A stretch of 34,287 nt of DNA from Mycobacterium sp. 852002-51163_SCH5372311 (GTDB lineage: Bacteria > Actinomycetota > Actinomycetes > Mycobacteriales > Mycobacteriaceae), in NCBI RefSeq assembly GCF_001667115.1, contig NZ_LZIJ01000094.1, forward strand, positions 1 to 34,287, written 5' to 3'. The notes below the pieces were generated by a model. That model made no database searches. It saw only the letters and a program-made list of their open reading frames with translations, and was not told the DNA's origin. Positions within the stretch are counted from its first letter, which is position 1; the number at the start of each line of letters is the position of its first letter. Shown here piece after piece: positions 15,193-22,535 of this stretch. The position numbers and the translations under genes are program-made.

Positions 15193-16542
15193 CTGCGGCT
15201 CGGACAGCGCGGTGATCAGATCGTCGAGAATGGTTGCCAGCGCGTCGTTTTGGGGGCTTGCCGTTTTCAGCAGTGCTATCGCCTCACGACGGGATTGGGG
15301 GCGGCCTGCCGCCACCAACGGCGCCAGCTGATCCACCAAGGCGAGTAGATCCGTGGCGGGCGGATCGAGATTTTCGGCGGTCGTGGCCAGCACGTCGACG
15401 AGCTCCCAGTCCCGGTACAGCGCCAGAGAGCGCTCGTTGAACGCGAAGCCACTCACCGACTCACCCCACATGGTGCCGCGGTATCGATAAGGGCCTTCCA
15501 TGTATTCGATCGGGAGGGCGTGCGCCGGCGCGGCCACCAGGGGCTCTCCGACGATATCCAGTTCAAGTGTGGGACAGATGATCCGGTGACGATCCGGCAG
15601 ATACCGGGCTTGCGCCGGCGGACGCAGCAGGGGGCGCACCGAACTCGGCCATTTCACGTAGCTGGTCACCACGACGTCGACGTCTTCGGCGCAGTGCGGC
15701 GCCGCCGCGGGGTCGGGTGAGCTCGTCGTGACACCGGTAAACGGTTGCAGTGCATTGCCATTCGTACGGTCGAACTGGCGCCAGATGCTCAAGTCGACGC
15801 CGTTGTCGAAATTGATCGTTCGCCATTCGTGGGACCTGGCCCGTGGCGCTCCCCCACTGCCGCCGCCGCCGGCGTACTTCGGAAACCACTGCCGGTCAAC
15901 GTGACCCGTGGAGCCGGACACGTCCGCCTCCAACTCGCCCCAGCTCAACGTTCCGGTCATGGCCATTCCGGTCTGGAAGTACGAGTACGTGTCTTCCTGT
16001 CCGAAGCAGACGATCTTGCCGTTGTAGGTCGACGCGCCGACCGGTGTGGGCGCGCGCGTCGGCGCCACAGCCAGATCCAGCCGCATCGACCTCCCGTCCT
16101 GGTCCGTACCCGTCAGGCTGACTTGGTAGGTGTAGGGCACCAATTCGTCGTTGCCGGTTCGGCGGGTGGTCCACGACGCGATGCCCGAGCCACTTCGGTA
16201 TTCGAGGTCGAGATATCCCGCGGCCATCGAAAGCTTGGGTACGGCTCCGGGTTTCATGTTGGCCGGCGGCATGTCGTAATCCGTATATGTGCCGTACTCG
16301 CCGGTGTCCAGGTCGAACAGGGCCAGCGTGTAGAAATCGGCGACTACGGTTCCGCCGGGCCGGTTCTTGTTGAAGATCGTCAGGAACGCAAACGACCGCT
16401 CGCTCTCTGTCGCGTCGAGTTGGCCCGCGATGAACCAGGTATCAGACTCTTGATCGGGGTGTTCGCCTTCGGCGGCGGGAAAGTCCAGCAGCGCGTCGCC
16501 GGGCACCAACGTGAACGGATAGCTGCGCCAATCGTCAGTCAT
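15178..16542 (-). CDS. CrtC/AttH lipocalin-like protein
   Basis: This 454-residue protein resembles the lipocalin-like CrtC/AttH superfamily (carotenoid hydratase-like, PF07143 type): SDTWFIAGQLDATESERSFAFLTIFN, FYTLALFDLDTGEY, the internal GHVDRQWFP motif and a second beta-rich half (RTINFDNGVDLSIWRQFD, GPYRYRGTMWGESVSGFAFNERS). No signal peptide or membrane segment is seen. It is the last gene of the minus-strand operon; its ATG overlaps the stop of the half-MaoC gene (ATGA, 16539-16542). A longer reading frame to 17205 exists, but its extra part is a frame shadow of the MaoC genes. The family includes water-adding and isomerising enzymes on isoprenoids; the function here, perhaps hydration of or binding a terpenoid or steroid intermediate, is inference. 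Confidence 0.7.
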   Translation of the reverse strand: MTDDWRSYPFTLVPGDALLDFPAAEGEHPDQESDTWFIAGQLDATESERSFAFLTIFNKNRPGGTVVADFYTLALFDLDTGEYGTYTDYDMPPANMKPGAVPKLSMAAGYLDLEYRSGSGIASWTTRRTGNDELVPYTYQVSLTGTDQDGRSMRLDLAVAPTRAPTPVGASTYNGKIVCFGQEDTYSYFQTGMAMTGTLSWGELEADVSGSTGHVDRQWFPKYAGGGGSGGAPRARSHEWRTINFDNGVDLSIWRQFDRTNGNALQPFTGVTTSSPDPAAAPHCAEDVDVVVTSYVKWPSSVRPLLRPPAQARYLPDRHRIICPTLELDIVGEPLVAAPAHALPIEYMEGPYRYRGTMWGESVSGFAFNERSLALYRDWELVDVLATTAENLDPPATDLLALVDQLAPLVAAGRPQSRREAIALLKTASPQNDALATILDDLITALSEPQSADS

Positions 16543-17006
16543 GCGGGCCCCACCGGGTTGTCGTGAGATCGGGCTAGCTGCAAGGTGAGCTCGACCGGGC
16601 AGCACAGCGCGCCATGCTGATTGGTGACGATGATCTGGATGTCGACCAGGTGGCGCGGCGGGTCGACCGAGGTGTCGAGTCGCTTGGCGACCGCCCGGCC
16701 GCGGCCGATCATGGTGTCTCCCGCATAGACCGAACCGGCCAGCCGCATAGAGCGGCGCACCACGCGACTGCCGGGGCCGGCCCAGTCGGTCGCAATGCGG
16801 TCGGCGAATCCGGCGAGGTGCATGGTGTTGACGTAAATCGTCGGGTTCCCCTGGCCGCGGGCGTACTCGGGGTCGAAATGGCCTGGGAAATAGTCCCAAG
16901 TCGCTCCGGCGTTTTCTACAACTCGCCGGTATGTGACCTCCTCGACCACCTCTGGGAGTTGCGCCGGAACCTCGACCTCGTTCCAATCCAGATCGAGGTT
17001 CGTCAC
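16539..17006 (-). CDS. MaoC-like hydratase subunit (C-terminal half type)
   Basis: This 155-residue hot-dog protein contains TWDYFPGHFDPEYARGQGNPTIYVNTMHLAGFADRIATDW, a degenerate form of the R-hydratase motif (D-x4-H-x-N/D-x3-A). It then has GSRVVRRSMRLAGSVYAGDTMIGRGRAV, typical of MaoC-like enoyl-CoA hydratases. It starts at a GTG overlapping the stop of the preceding FAS1-like half (GTGA, 17003-17006), implying an obligate heteromer as in steroid ChsH1/ChsH2 hydratases, each partner contributing one hot-dog. A longer open frame to 17375 is a shadow. The predicted reaction is hydration of a 2-enoyl-CoA in beta-oxidation of a bulky substrate. Confidence 0.8.
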   Translation of the reverse strand: MTNLDLDWNEVEVPAQLPEVVEEVTYRRVVENAGATWDYFPGHFDPEYARGQGNPTIYVNTMHLAGFADRIATDWAGPGSRVVRRSMRLAGSVYAGDTMIGRGRAVAKRLDTSVDPPRHLVDIQIIVTNQHGALCCPVELTLQLARSHDNPVGPA

Positions 17007-17557
17007 GACGATCCTCCCGGGGTGAAGCGGAACAACGTATTTCGGCACTTGGCCACCACGACGCCGTCCTGGCGGCGGTAGGTCTCCAGCGTCTCGACGA
17101 AATGTCCGGCTCCCAGCCGGGTCCGCTTCTCCGGCGACACCGACACCAATTCCTCGACGACGGTAAGCACGTCGCCCTCGACGATGGGTTCCGAGAACTC
17201 GACATCGTTGGCCGCGTTGATGAAAGTGGTACCCGGCAGGGGCACCCGCAGCACCAGGGAGGCCACCGGTGGTCGTCCTTGCGGCTCCCAGGGCGGCGGT
17301 ATCAGCCACCCCATCAGCAGAGCCGGCGGAGCCAGCAAACCACCCCACGTTTGCCGAGCGTACTCGGCGTCCCAATAGGAACGGTTGCTGTCGCGGACCA
17401 TCGCGGCGAACAGTTGAATCCGCGCGGCGCTGACCGCAGTTCGCGCGGTTCGCGGTTCGCTCGCCGCACCGACCATGCGCAGCGCGTCGTCATAGGTGCC
17501 GAAGGCGAGCTGATAGCCGGCTTGGTCGCTGGAGTTCTGGTTCACGTGCCGCTTCAC
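17003..17557 (-). CDS. MaoC N-terminal (FAS1-like dehydratase domain) hydratase subunit
   Basis: This 184-residue protein matches the MaoC_dehydrat_N/FAS1-like half: LLAPPALLMGWLIPPPWEPQG, NAANDVEFSEPIVEGDVLTVVEELVSVSPEKRTRLGAGHFVETLETYRRQDGVVVAKCRNTLFRF. It belongs with the following half-MaoC subunit as a split double hot-dog hydratase. The N-terminal ~50 residues are less conserved. The start is GTG at 17557, overlapping the TGA of the SnoaL-like gene, though GTG at 17545 is also possible. Being third from the end of a six-gene operon, it likely acts on CoA thioesters produced by the upstream ligase. Confidence 0.82.
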   Translation of the reverse strand: MKRHVNQNSSDQAGYQLAFGTYDDALRMVGAASEPRTARTAVSAARIQLFAAMVRDSNRSYWDAEYARQTWGGLLAPPALLMGWLIPPPWEPQGRPPVASLVLRVPLPGTTFINAANDVEFSEPIVEGDVLTVVEELVSVSPEKRTRLGAGHFVETLETYRRQDGVVVAKCRNTLFRFTPGGSS

Positions 17558-17979
17558 ATGACGAGCGGATGCCGGCTGGGCACCGAATCCCAGGCGAGGG
17601 CGCGCGAGGTGAAATACCAGCCGCCACGCTCGTAGATCAGTTCATCCCGGAAGGTCCCGGTGGCCCGCAACGTGGTGTCGCCATATGCCACCGCGAAAAG
17701 CACGGCGACACAACGTTGACTGGCGTGCACACCGTCGACCTCAATCTCGTGATCGACGGTGATCAGGCGCTGCCCGTCCCCGCCGTCGAAAGCCGCGCGT
17801 AGATCGTGGAACACCTCACCGTCGCGGGTGTAGCTGGCACCGGAGTGACGGAATGTGGCGATCCAGCGGTCCCGGTCGCCGTCGGAGTAGGCCCGATTGT
17901 GCCGCGCGTCCAGATCCAGGATGGCGCCGCGGCCGGTTGCGGCCTGGAGCAGCTGTTGTTCCTGATAGCTCATGGTCAT
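17554..17979 (-). CDS. SnoaL/NTF2-fold protein
   Basis: This 141-residue single-domain protein has features of the NTF2-like/SnoaL_4 superfamily: an N-terminal helix pair (RGAILDLDARHNRAYSDGDRDRWIATF), then strands SGASYTRDG, RLITVDHEIEVDG, RCVAVLFAVAYG and a C-terminal sheet (FRDELIYERGGWYFTSRALAWD). The family includes ketosteroid isomerase-like and small dehydratase folds, as well as non-catalytic ring-hydroxylating beta subunits. Given the KshA-like oxygenase two genes upstream, an isomerase or ancillary role is plausible but unproven. The ATG at 17979 follows the ligase stop by 26 bp. Confidence 0.75.
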   Translation of the reverse strand: MTMSYQEQQLLQAATGRGAILDLDARHNRAYSDGDRDRWIATFRHSGASYTRDGEVFHDLRAAFDGGDGQRLITVDHEIEVDGVHASQRCVAVLFAVAYGDTTLRATGTFRDELIYERGGWYFTSRALAWDSVPSRHPLVM

Positions 17980-18005
17980 CTTTGTTCTCCAGACCTCAAT
18001 TCGAC

Positions 18006-19604
18006 CTAACGGCTGACGATGTATCCCTGACTTTCCCGATCCCAGACATCCTGCGTTACACCTCGTTTCCGCAATAGATCTTTACGTATCCGCCCGATAC
18101 CGTTCTTCGGAAGTTCATCGACGGTCTCGACGAATCGCGGCACACAGAAGTAGGGCATCCGGGCGGCGCAGAAATCAAGCAGCTCTGGGTAATTCAGCTC
18201 CGCACCGGGGCGCAGCGTCACGACCAGCAGGATGTCATCCTCACCCAACTCGCTGGGTACTCCGACAGCTGCCGCTTCGGCAACGGAGGGGTGGCGCAAC
18301 ACGACGGCTTCCACTTCGACCGAGGAGATGTTCTCGCCGCGCCTGCGCAACGAATCTTTGACGCGATCGACATACGTCAGGTTTTGGTCGTCATCCAGCT
18401 TGCCCAGGTCGCCGGTTCGGAACCACTCGTGGTGCGGATGCACTTGCAAGCCCGGCGTGTCACCGGGATTGACGTATCCTTCGCTCATCACGTGCGGGTG
18501 TCGGGCCCGACAGGCGATTTCCCCGACGGTTCCGGCAGCCTGGGGGTTGCCGTCCGCGTCGACGATGCGCAGTTCGAAATTCGGGTTGGGGCGACCCGAT
18601 GTCCCCGGAACTCCCTCGTCGGCAACACTTTTGACGGCAAGAGGAAACGCCTCAGTCATCCCGTACATCGTGACGATGCGGCAGCCGTAGCGCCTTTCGA
18701 TCTGGCGGTAGGAGTGCGCGTCGATGGGTGCCGCCGAGACGAACCGCAACGGCAGCTGGCCGTCGCGCGGATCGGGCGGCAGGTTCTGCAGCATCGAAAC
18801 CATTGCCCCTGCGCCGGCGAAACCGACGGCGCGGTGGGCTCGCACGTCGTCCCAGACCGCGGCGGGGTGGAAGGCACCGGCGAGCACCGTCGTCCCGCCG
18901 ACCAGCATGGGAGCCAGCACGCTGGGCGCCGCGCTGAGATGGAACAGCGGCATCGCGGTCCACAGCACCTCGCCGGGACTGAATTGCCAAGCCTCAGCGA
19001 CGGTCGCGGCCACGGAGAACAAGTAGTGCCACGAGGTGGCAACCGCTTTCGAGGGTCCGGTGGTGCCCGACGTGAAGAACAGCGCCCCGAGTTCACCGAT
19101 CTCCCCGACGTGGTCTCGCAGGGGGCGACCGCCCACTCGATCCAGGGCTTGGCCCAGCGAATCATCCTGCACCACAACGTCGGTCACGGTATCCAACCGG
19201 TCGGCGACTTCGTCGACGCGGGGGCGTCGCTCGGTGTCGGTGAGGATCACTTTGGCCTTGGACAATCGCAGGGTGTGCAGCAGGAAGTCGCCCTTGTTGG
19301 CGGCGTTCACCGCCGCGCTCACCGCGCCGATGCGGGCCGCGCCCAGCCAGAAGTAGATCCAAGCCGGGCAGGTGGTGGTGAACAGTGCTACGGAATCGCC
19401 CTTGCCGACACCCCGATCGGTCAGCAGCTCGGCGGCCGCACGGGACCGCTGCCGCATCTGACCGAAGCTCACGTCGGTCCCGTCGATCGACATCATCACG
19501 CGGTCGGGATACTGCTCGGCCCGGCGATCCAGCACCGCGGGCACGGTAAAGCTATCGACGCCGAACTCAGAGGGCCCCAAAGGCTGGCGCCGGACGGACG
19601 GCAT
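18006..19604 (-). CDS. Acyl-CoA synthetase (CaiC/FadD-like, AMP-binding)
   Basis: This 532-residue adenylate-forming CoA ligase contains the P-loop FFTSGTTGPSKAV, the A5 motif YGMTEAFP, the hinge/ATP motif FRTGDLGKLD, and the C-terminal RRRGENISSVEVE and PKNGIGRIRKDLLR. The A10 region has GRIRK rather than GK, as in crotonobetaine/carnitine-type ligases. It would activate a carboxylic acid to its CoA thioester for the MaoC hydratases and acyl-CoA dehydrogenases. The ATG at 19604 has a GGGAG site 5-6 nt upstream; the open frame beyond it (to 19730) overlaps the Rieske gene and is rejected. It lies 13 bp downstream of the KshA-like gene in the same operon. Confidence 0.9.
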   Translation of the reverse strand: MPSVRRQPLGPSEFGVDSFTVPAVLDRRAEQYPDRVMMSIDGTDVSFGQMRQRSRAAAELLTDRGVGKGDSVALFTTTCPAWIYFWLGAARIGAVSAAVNAANKGDFLLHTLRLSKAKVILTDTERRPRVDEVADRLDTVTDVVVQDDSLGQALDRVGGRPLRDHVGEIGELGALFFTSGTTGPSKAVATSWHYLFSVAATVAEAWQFSPGEVLWTAMPLFHLSAAPSVLAPMLVGGTTVLAGAFHPAAVWDDVRAHRAVGFAGAGAMVSMLQNLPPDPRDGQLPLRFVSAAPIDAHSYRQIERRYGCRIVTMYGMTEAFPLAVKSVADEGVPGTSGRPNPNFELRIVDADGNPQAAGTVGEIACRARHPHVMSEGYVNPGDTPGLQVHPHHEWFRTGDLGKLDDDQNLTYVDRVKDSLRRRGENISSVEVEAVVLRHPSVAEAAAVGVPSELGEDDILLVVTLRPGAELNYPELLDFCAARMPYFCVPRFVETVDELPKNGIGRIRKDLLRKRGVTQDVWDRESQGYIVSR

Positions 19605-19617
19605 CAAATCTCCCGAA

Positions 19618-20745
19618 TCAGGCTTTGGCGGCCGCCGGGTCGGGCTCACCCTCGGCGGTATAGCCGAAGTCGTTCGGCGCCGGTTGTGTGCCCGGGTAGA
19701 AGCGGTGCGCCCAGCGGCGCAGCGCCGCATAGTCGTGCGCTTCCTCGGGCGCCAGGTTCGGCTTCTCCAAGTACTTCATGTTCTCCCACGTGAAGAAGTC
19801 CTGTTTGATCACCTCTTGCTGCAGGGCCAGGAACTTGGCGGCGCGGCCGGTCGGCACGTCGCCGGTGTCGCCGGGCTCGCGAACGGAAGCCTGCGTGTAG
19901 AAGTAGTCCGTGTAGTCCTCGTCGACCGGGGTCTGCCCGGTGACCTGGACGGTGGCCACCAGCTCACTCGGGAAGCGAACGACGCCCAGCCCCAGCGAGT
20001 AGTTGTCGTAGATGATCTTGGCGTCGACGGGCCCGTTGGGCGTCAACCAGGTCTGCGCCCGGCCGCCGCCGAAATGCGCGTTGACGGTGGCGTGCAGGTG
20101 ATAGCCGGCGACCTCGAACGACGCGGTGGTGGCCGGGTTGGCGGCCTTGTGCACGTACTGGACGTGGTACGGGTCGGCGGCGTTCTCGATGATCATCTGC
20201 GCGTGCACCTTGACCCGGTTGACCATCCGGGTGTGCGGGTGCAGCGGGTAATACTCATCGGTTTCCAATTCGGGGAGCACCGGCGGTTGCCAGTACGGCG
20301 CCCGGCCGTGACGTTCGTGCCACACCAGGATGAAGCCGTACCACTCGACCGCCGGATAGGTGCGGATGCGGACGTTGTTCTTGCAGCCGATCTTGCTGTA
20401 TGGGATCAGCGCGTTGGTGCCGTCGCCGCGCCATCGCCAGCCGTGCCACGGGCAGACGATGTTCTCGCCTTCCACAGTGCCGCCGACGCCGAGGTTGGCG
20501 CCCAGGTGCTGGCAGTAGGCATCGAGCGCATGCACCTCGCCGGACTCCGTGCGGAACAGCACCAGCTCCTCGCCGAAGTAGTGTGCGCGCTTGACGTGAC
20601 CGGGGGCCAAGTCGGAGGCGAAGGCGACGATGAACCAGCCCGTCGGGAAGCGGTACTTCGACAGGGCGATACCGGCCGAACCGAATTCCTGTTCCGACGG
20701 GTCTGCGGCTGATTCGGAAGCCGAGTCCGACATCGTATGCGTCAC
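19618..20745 (-). CDS. KshA-like Rieske oxygenase
   Basis: This 375-residue protein has a Rieske domain with Cys78, His80, Cys98 and His101 (YCQHLGAN...CPWHGWRW) and the flanking WRGDGTNALIPYSK segment typical of 3-ketosteroid 9alpha-hydroxylase oxygenases (KshA). Its iron site is ENAADPYHVQYVH (Asp191, His194, His199). KshA hydroxylates steroid C9 using a KshB reductase, which is not encoded here. The start GTG at 20745 is chosen for the GGAG 5 nt upstream; an upstream frame to 20799 and an ATG at 20733 are alternatives. It is the first gene of the six-gene minus operon and divergent from the P450. The exact substrate is unknown, steroid or terpenoid by analogy. Confidence 0.9.
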   Translation of the reverse strand: MTHTMSDSASESAADPSEQEFGSAGIALSKYRFPTGWFIVAFASDLAPGHVKRAHYFGEELVLFRTESGEVHALDAYCQHLGANLGVGGTVEGENIVCPWHGWRWRGDGTNALIPYSKIGCKNNVRIRTYPAVEWYGFILVWHERHGRAPYWQPPVLPELETDEYYPLHPHTRMVNRVKVHAQMIIENAADPYHVQYVHKAANPATTASFEVAGYHLHATVNAHFGGGRAQTWLTPNGPVDAKIIYDNYSLGLGVVRFPSELVATVQVTGQTPVDEDYTDYFYTQASVREPGDTGDVPTGRAAKFLALQQEVIKQDFFTWENMKYLEKPNLAPEEAHDYAALRRWAHRFYPGTQPAPNDFGYTAEGEPDPAAAKA

Positions 20746-20802
20746 GAGCACTCCGTTTCCGACACGGCCGAGCGCAGCTTGGCCGCGGTTCGACGACAAG
20801 AT

Positions 20803-20821
20803 CTATTTTTACTATCTTAAG
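20803..20821. promoter_or_regulatory. AT-rich motif between KshA-like and P450 genes
   Basis: CTATTTTTACTATCTTAAG matches CTATTTTTATTATGTTAGG at 27501-27519 at 16 of 19 positions. It sits 58 bp from both the oxygenase GTG and the P450 ATG, and holds -10-like hexamers in both directions (TACTAT on +, TAAGAT on -). It is a candidate operator controlling the divergent pair. Confidence 0.55.
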
Positions 20822-20879
20822 CATTGAACGTCAACGCGGGCCTCTCCTGTCGAGGTCCGACCCGGAAACGAGGTTGGCC

Positions 20880-22115
20880 ATGCCGAGTGTCACTGTGGAT
20901 CTTTCCGATTTTACGTTGTGGCGCAACGGTTTTCCGGATGAGTTGTTCGCCGAATTACGCCGCACCAGGCCACTTTTCCGGCATGACCTCACCCCCGGCG
21001 TCGCCGAGACCGTCGAACGTGAGTTCTGGGTGACGACCAAGCACCGGCACGCGGTGCGCCTGCACCGAGACGTCGAATCGTTCACGGCGGTGGACGGCCC
21101 ACTCATCCAGCCGGTCGGCATGTTCTCGTCGTACCCGACGATCATCAACATGGACCCGCCGGGGCTGAACAAACGCCGCAAGCTCATCTCGCACGCCTTC
21201 AACCCGCGGGCAATCGCCAAGCTAGAGGCCGGAATTCGGGCGCGAGCGGCGCGGATGATCGATGCCCTGCTCGCCAATGGCGGCGGCGACTGGATCGAGG
21301 ACGTGGCCGACGCGCTGCCGATGACGGTCATCGGCGACATCATCGGCATACCGGAATCCGACCGGCCCCGAATCTTCGATTGCCTGGACCAAATCCTGAA
21401 GGCCAATTCGCCGGGAGCGCGGCCGAGCCGGCAGGACTATACCGACCTCTACACCACCATCTTCGGGTACGCGATGGAACTCACCGCGGAAAAGCGGCGC
21501 AATCCCGCCGACGATATCTGGAGCACGCTGGCGTCCGCAGTCATCACCGGCGACGACGGTGAGGAGTTCAGGCTGCCCGCCAACGAGCTCGAGTTCTTCT
21601 TCTTCGTGCTGGCCTTCGCCGGCAGCGACACCACCAAGAATGCGCTGGCGATCGGGCTTCAGGCGTTTGTCGCGAATCCCGGCCAGATCGACCGCTATCG
21701 GGAGCACGAAGCGCTGCGCTCCAGCGCCGTCGAGGAGGTGCTGCGCTGGGCCACACCGGTGGCGTACTGGACGCGCACGGCAAAGGTCGACATCGAAATG
21801 GACGGTGTGCACATTCCCGCCGGTGCCCGGGTGGTGTCGATGCTGCGTTCGGCCAACCGCGACGAGGAGGTCTTCGAGTCGCCGTTCACCTTCGACATCG
21901 GCCGACAGCCCAACCCGCACGTGGCGTTCGGGGGTGGCGGTCCTCATCATTGCCTGGGCGCCATGCTGGCGCGCGCCGAACTGCGCGCGGTGTTCGACGA
22001 GCTGCTGCTGCGGTGCGACGACATTGATGTGGGCCCGGCCAAGGTGTCCTACCCGAATCTGACCACCAATATGTCGATCTACGACGAGATGGCGATATCG
22101 CTTACCGCGCGCTGA
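20880..22115 (+). CDS. Cytochrome P450, CYP124/125/142-like
   Basis: This 411-residue soluble bacterial P450 has the I-helix AFAGSDTTKNAL (about 246-257), the K-helix EEVLRW and the haem loop FGGGGPHHCLGAMLARAE with Cys358. The haem loop has one residue more than the common FGxGxHxCxG form, as in mycobacterial CYP124, CYP125 and CYP142, which oxidise terminal methyls of methyl-branched or sterol side chains. The ATG at 20880 is chosen because GAGG lies 6 nt upstream at 20870-20873; a TTG two codons earlier is possible. It is divergent from the KshA-like operon. The convergent ferredoxin gene downstream is its likely electron donor. Confidence 0.93.
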   Translation: MPSVTVDLSDFTLWRNGFPDELFAELRRTRPLFRHDLTPGVAETVEREFWVTTKHRHAVRLHRDVESFTAVDGPLIQPVGMFSSYPTIINMDPPGLNKRRKLISHAFNPRAIAKLEAGIRARAARMIDALLANGGGDWIEDVADALPMTVIGDIIGIPESDRPRIFDCLDQILKANSPGARPSRQDYTDLYTTIFGYAMELTAEKRRNPADDIWSTLASAVITGDDGEEFRLPANELEFFFFVLAFAGSDTTKNALAIGLQAFVANPGQIDRYREHEALRSSAVEEVLRWATPVAYWTRTAKVDIEMDGVHIPAGARVVSMLRSANRDEEVFESPFTFDIGRQPNPHVAFGGGGPHHCLGAMLARAELRAVFDELLLRCDDIDVGPAKVSYPNLTTNMSIYDEMAISLTAR

Positions 22116-22139
22116 GTCTGATTGCCCTACTCCTCACTC

Positions 22140-22154
22140 GCGCCGTCGCGGCGC
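22140..22154. terminator. Hairpin between convergent P450 and ferredoxin genes
   Basis: GCGCCG-TCG-CGGCGC forms a 6-bp stem with a 3-nt loop in the 55-bp convergent gap, positioned to end transcription from either side. No U-tract is present. Confidence 0.4.
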
Positions 22155-22170
22155 TCGCCGTCGTAGGGCG

Positions 22171-22362
22171 TCAGTCGCGTAGCTTCAGCGCGGCCTTGGG
22201 GCACTGCTCGACGGCGGCGCGCACGTCGACCTCCCGGTCTGCCGGCACGTCGCCCTCGGCGATCTGCACCACGTCCTCGTCGCCGAGTTCGAAGATGTCC
22301 GGGGCGATCGATTCGCAGAAGCCGTTGGCCTCACACAAATCCGGGTCGACGATCACACGCAT
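22171..22362 (-). CDS. Small ferredoxin ([3Fe-4S] type)
   Basis: This 63-residue protein reads MRVIVDPDLCEANGFCESIAPDIFEL... to ...AVEQCPKAALKL. The C-x2-N-G-x-C and C-P motifs are those of mycobacterial P450-partner [3Fe-4S] ferredoxins, which carry electrons to P450s in the cytosol. The ATG at 22362 has GGAG 6 nt upstream; eight further in-frame upstream residues are not needed. It lies downstream of the CoA-transferase on the same strand and convergent with the P450. A TAGACT -10-like hexamer (complement of 22405-22410) and a CTAACAT half-motif (22391-22397) precede it, so it may have its own promoter. Confidence 0.93.
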   Translation of the reverse strand: MRVIVDPDLCEANGFCESIAPDIFELGDEDVVQIAEGDVPADREVDVRAAVEQCPKAALKLRD

Positions 22363-22535
22363 CAGATGCTCCATACCCTCGAGCAAGTCGCTAACATGCC
22401 CAGAGTCTAGGCTCGGCGCCGCTGCTTCGGCGTGCTCGGTAGCGGCCAGGACGCTTCCATCGAGACTGACGGTGGCGCGAAGAAGTACGAGTGACCAGCA
22501 CGCTACCGTCGATCTCGTCGCGCGAGAACGCTCTT

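Noticed and set aside
16543..17205. N-terminal extension of the CrtC-like frame
   Set aside because: Low-complexity Arg/Pro-rich sequence overlapping the two MaoC genes in another frame; the ATGA overlap at 16539-16542 gives a better start.
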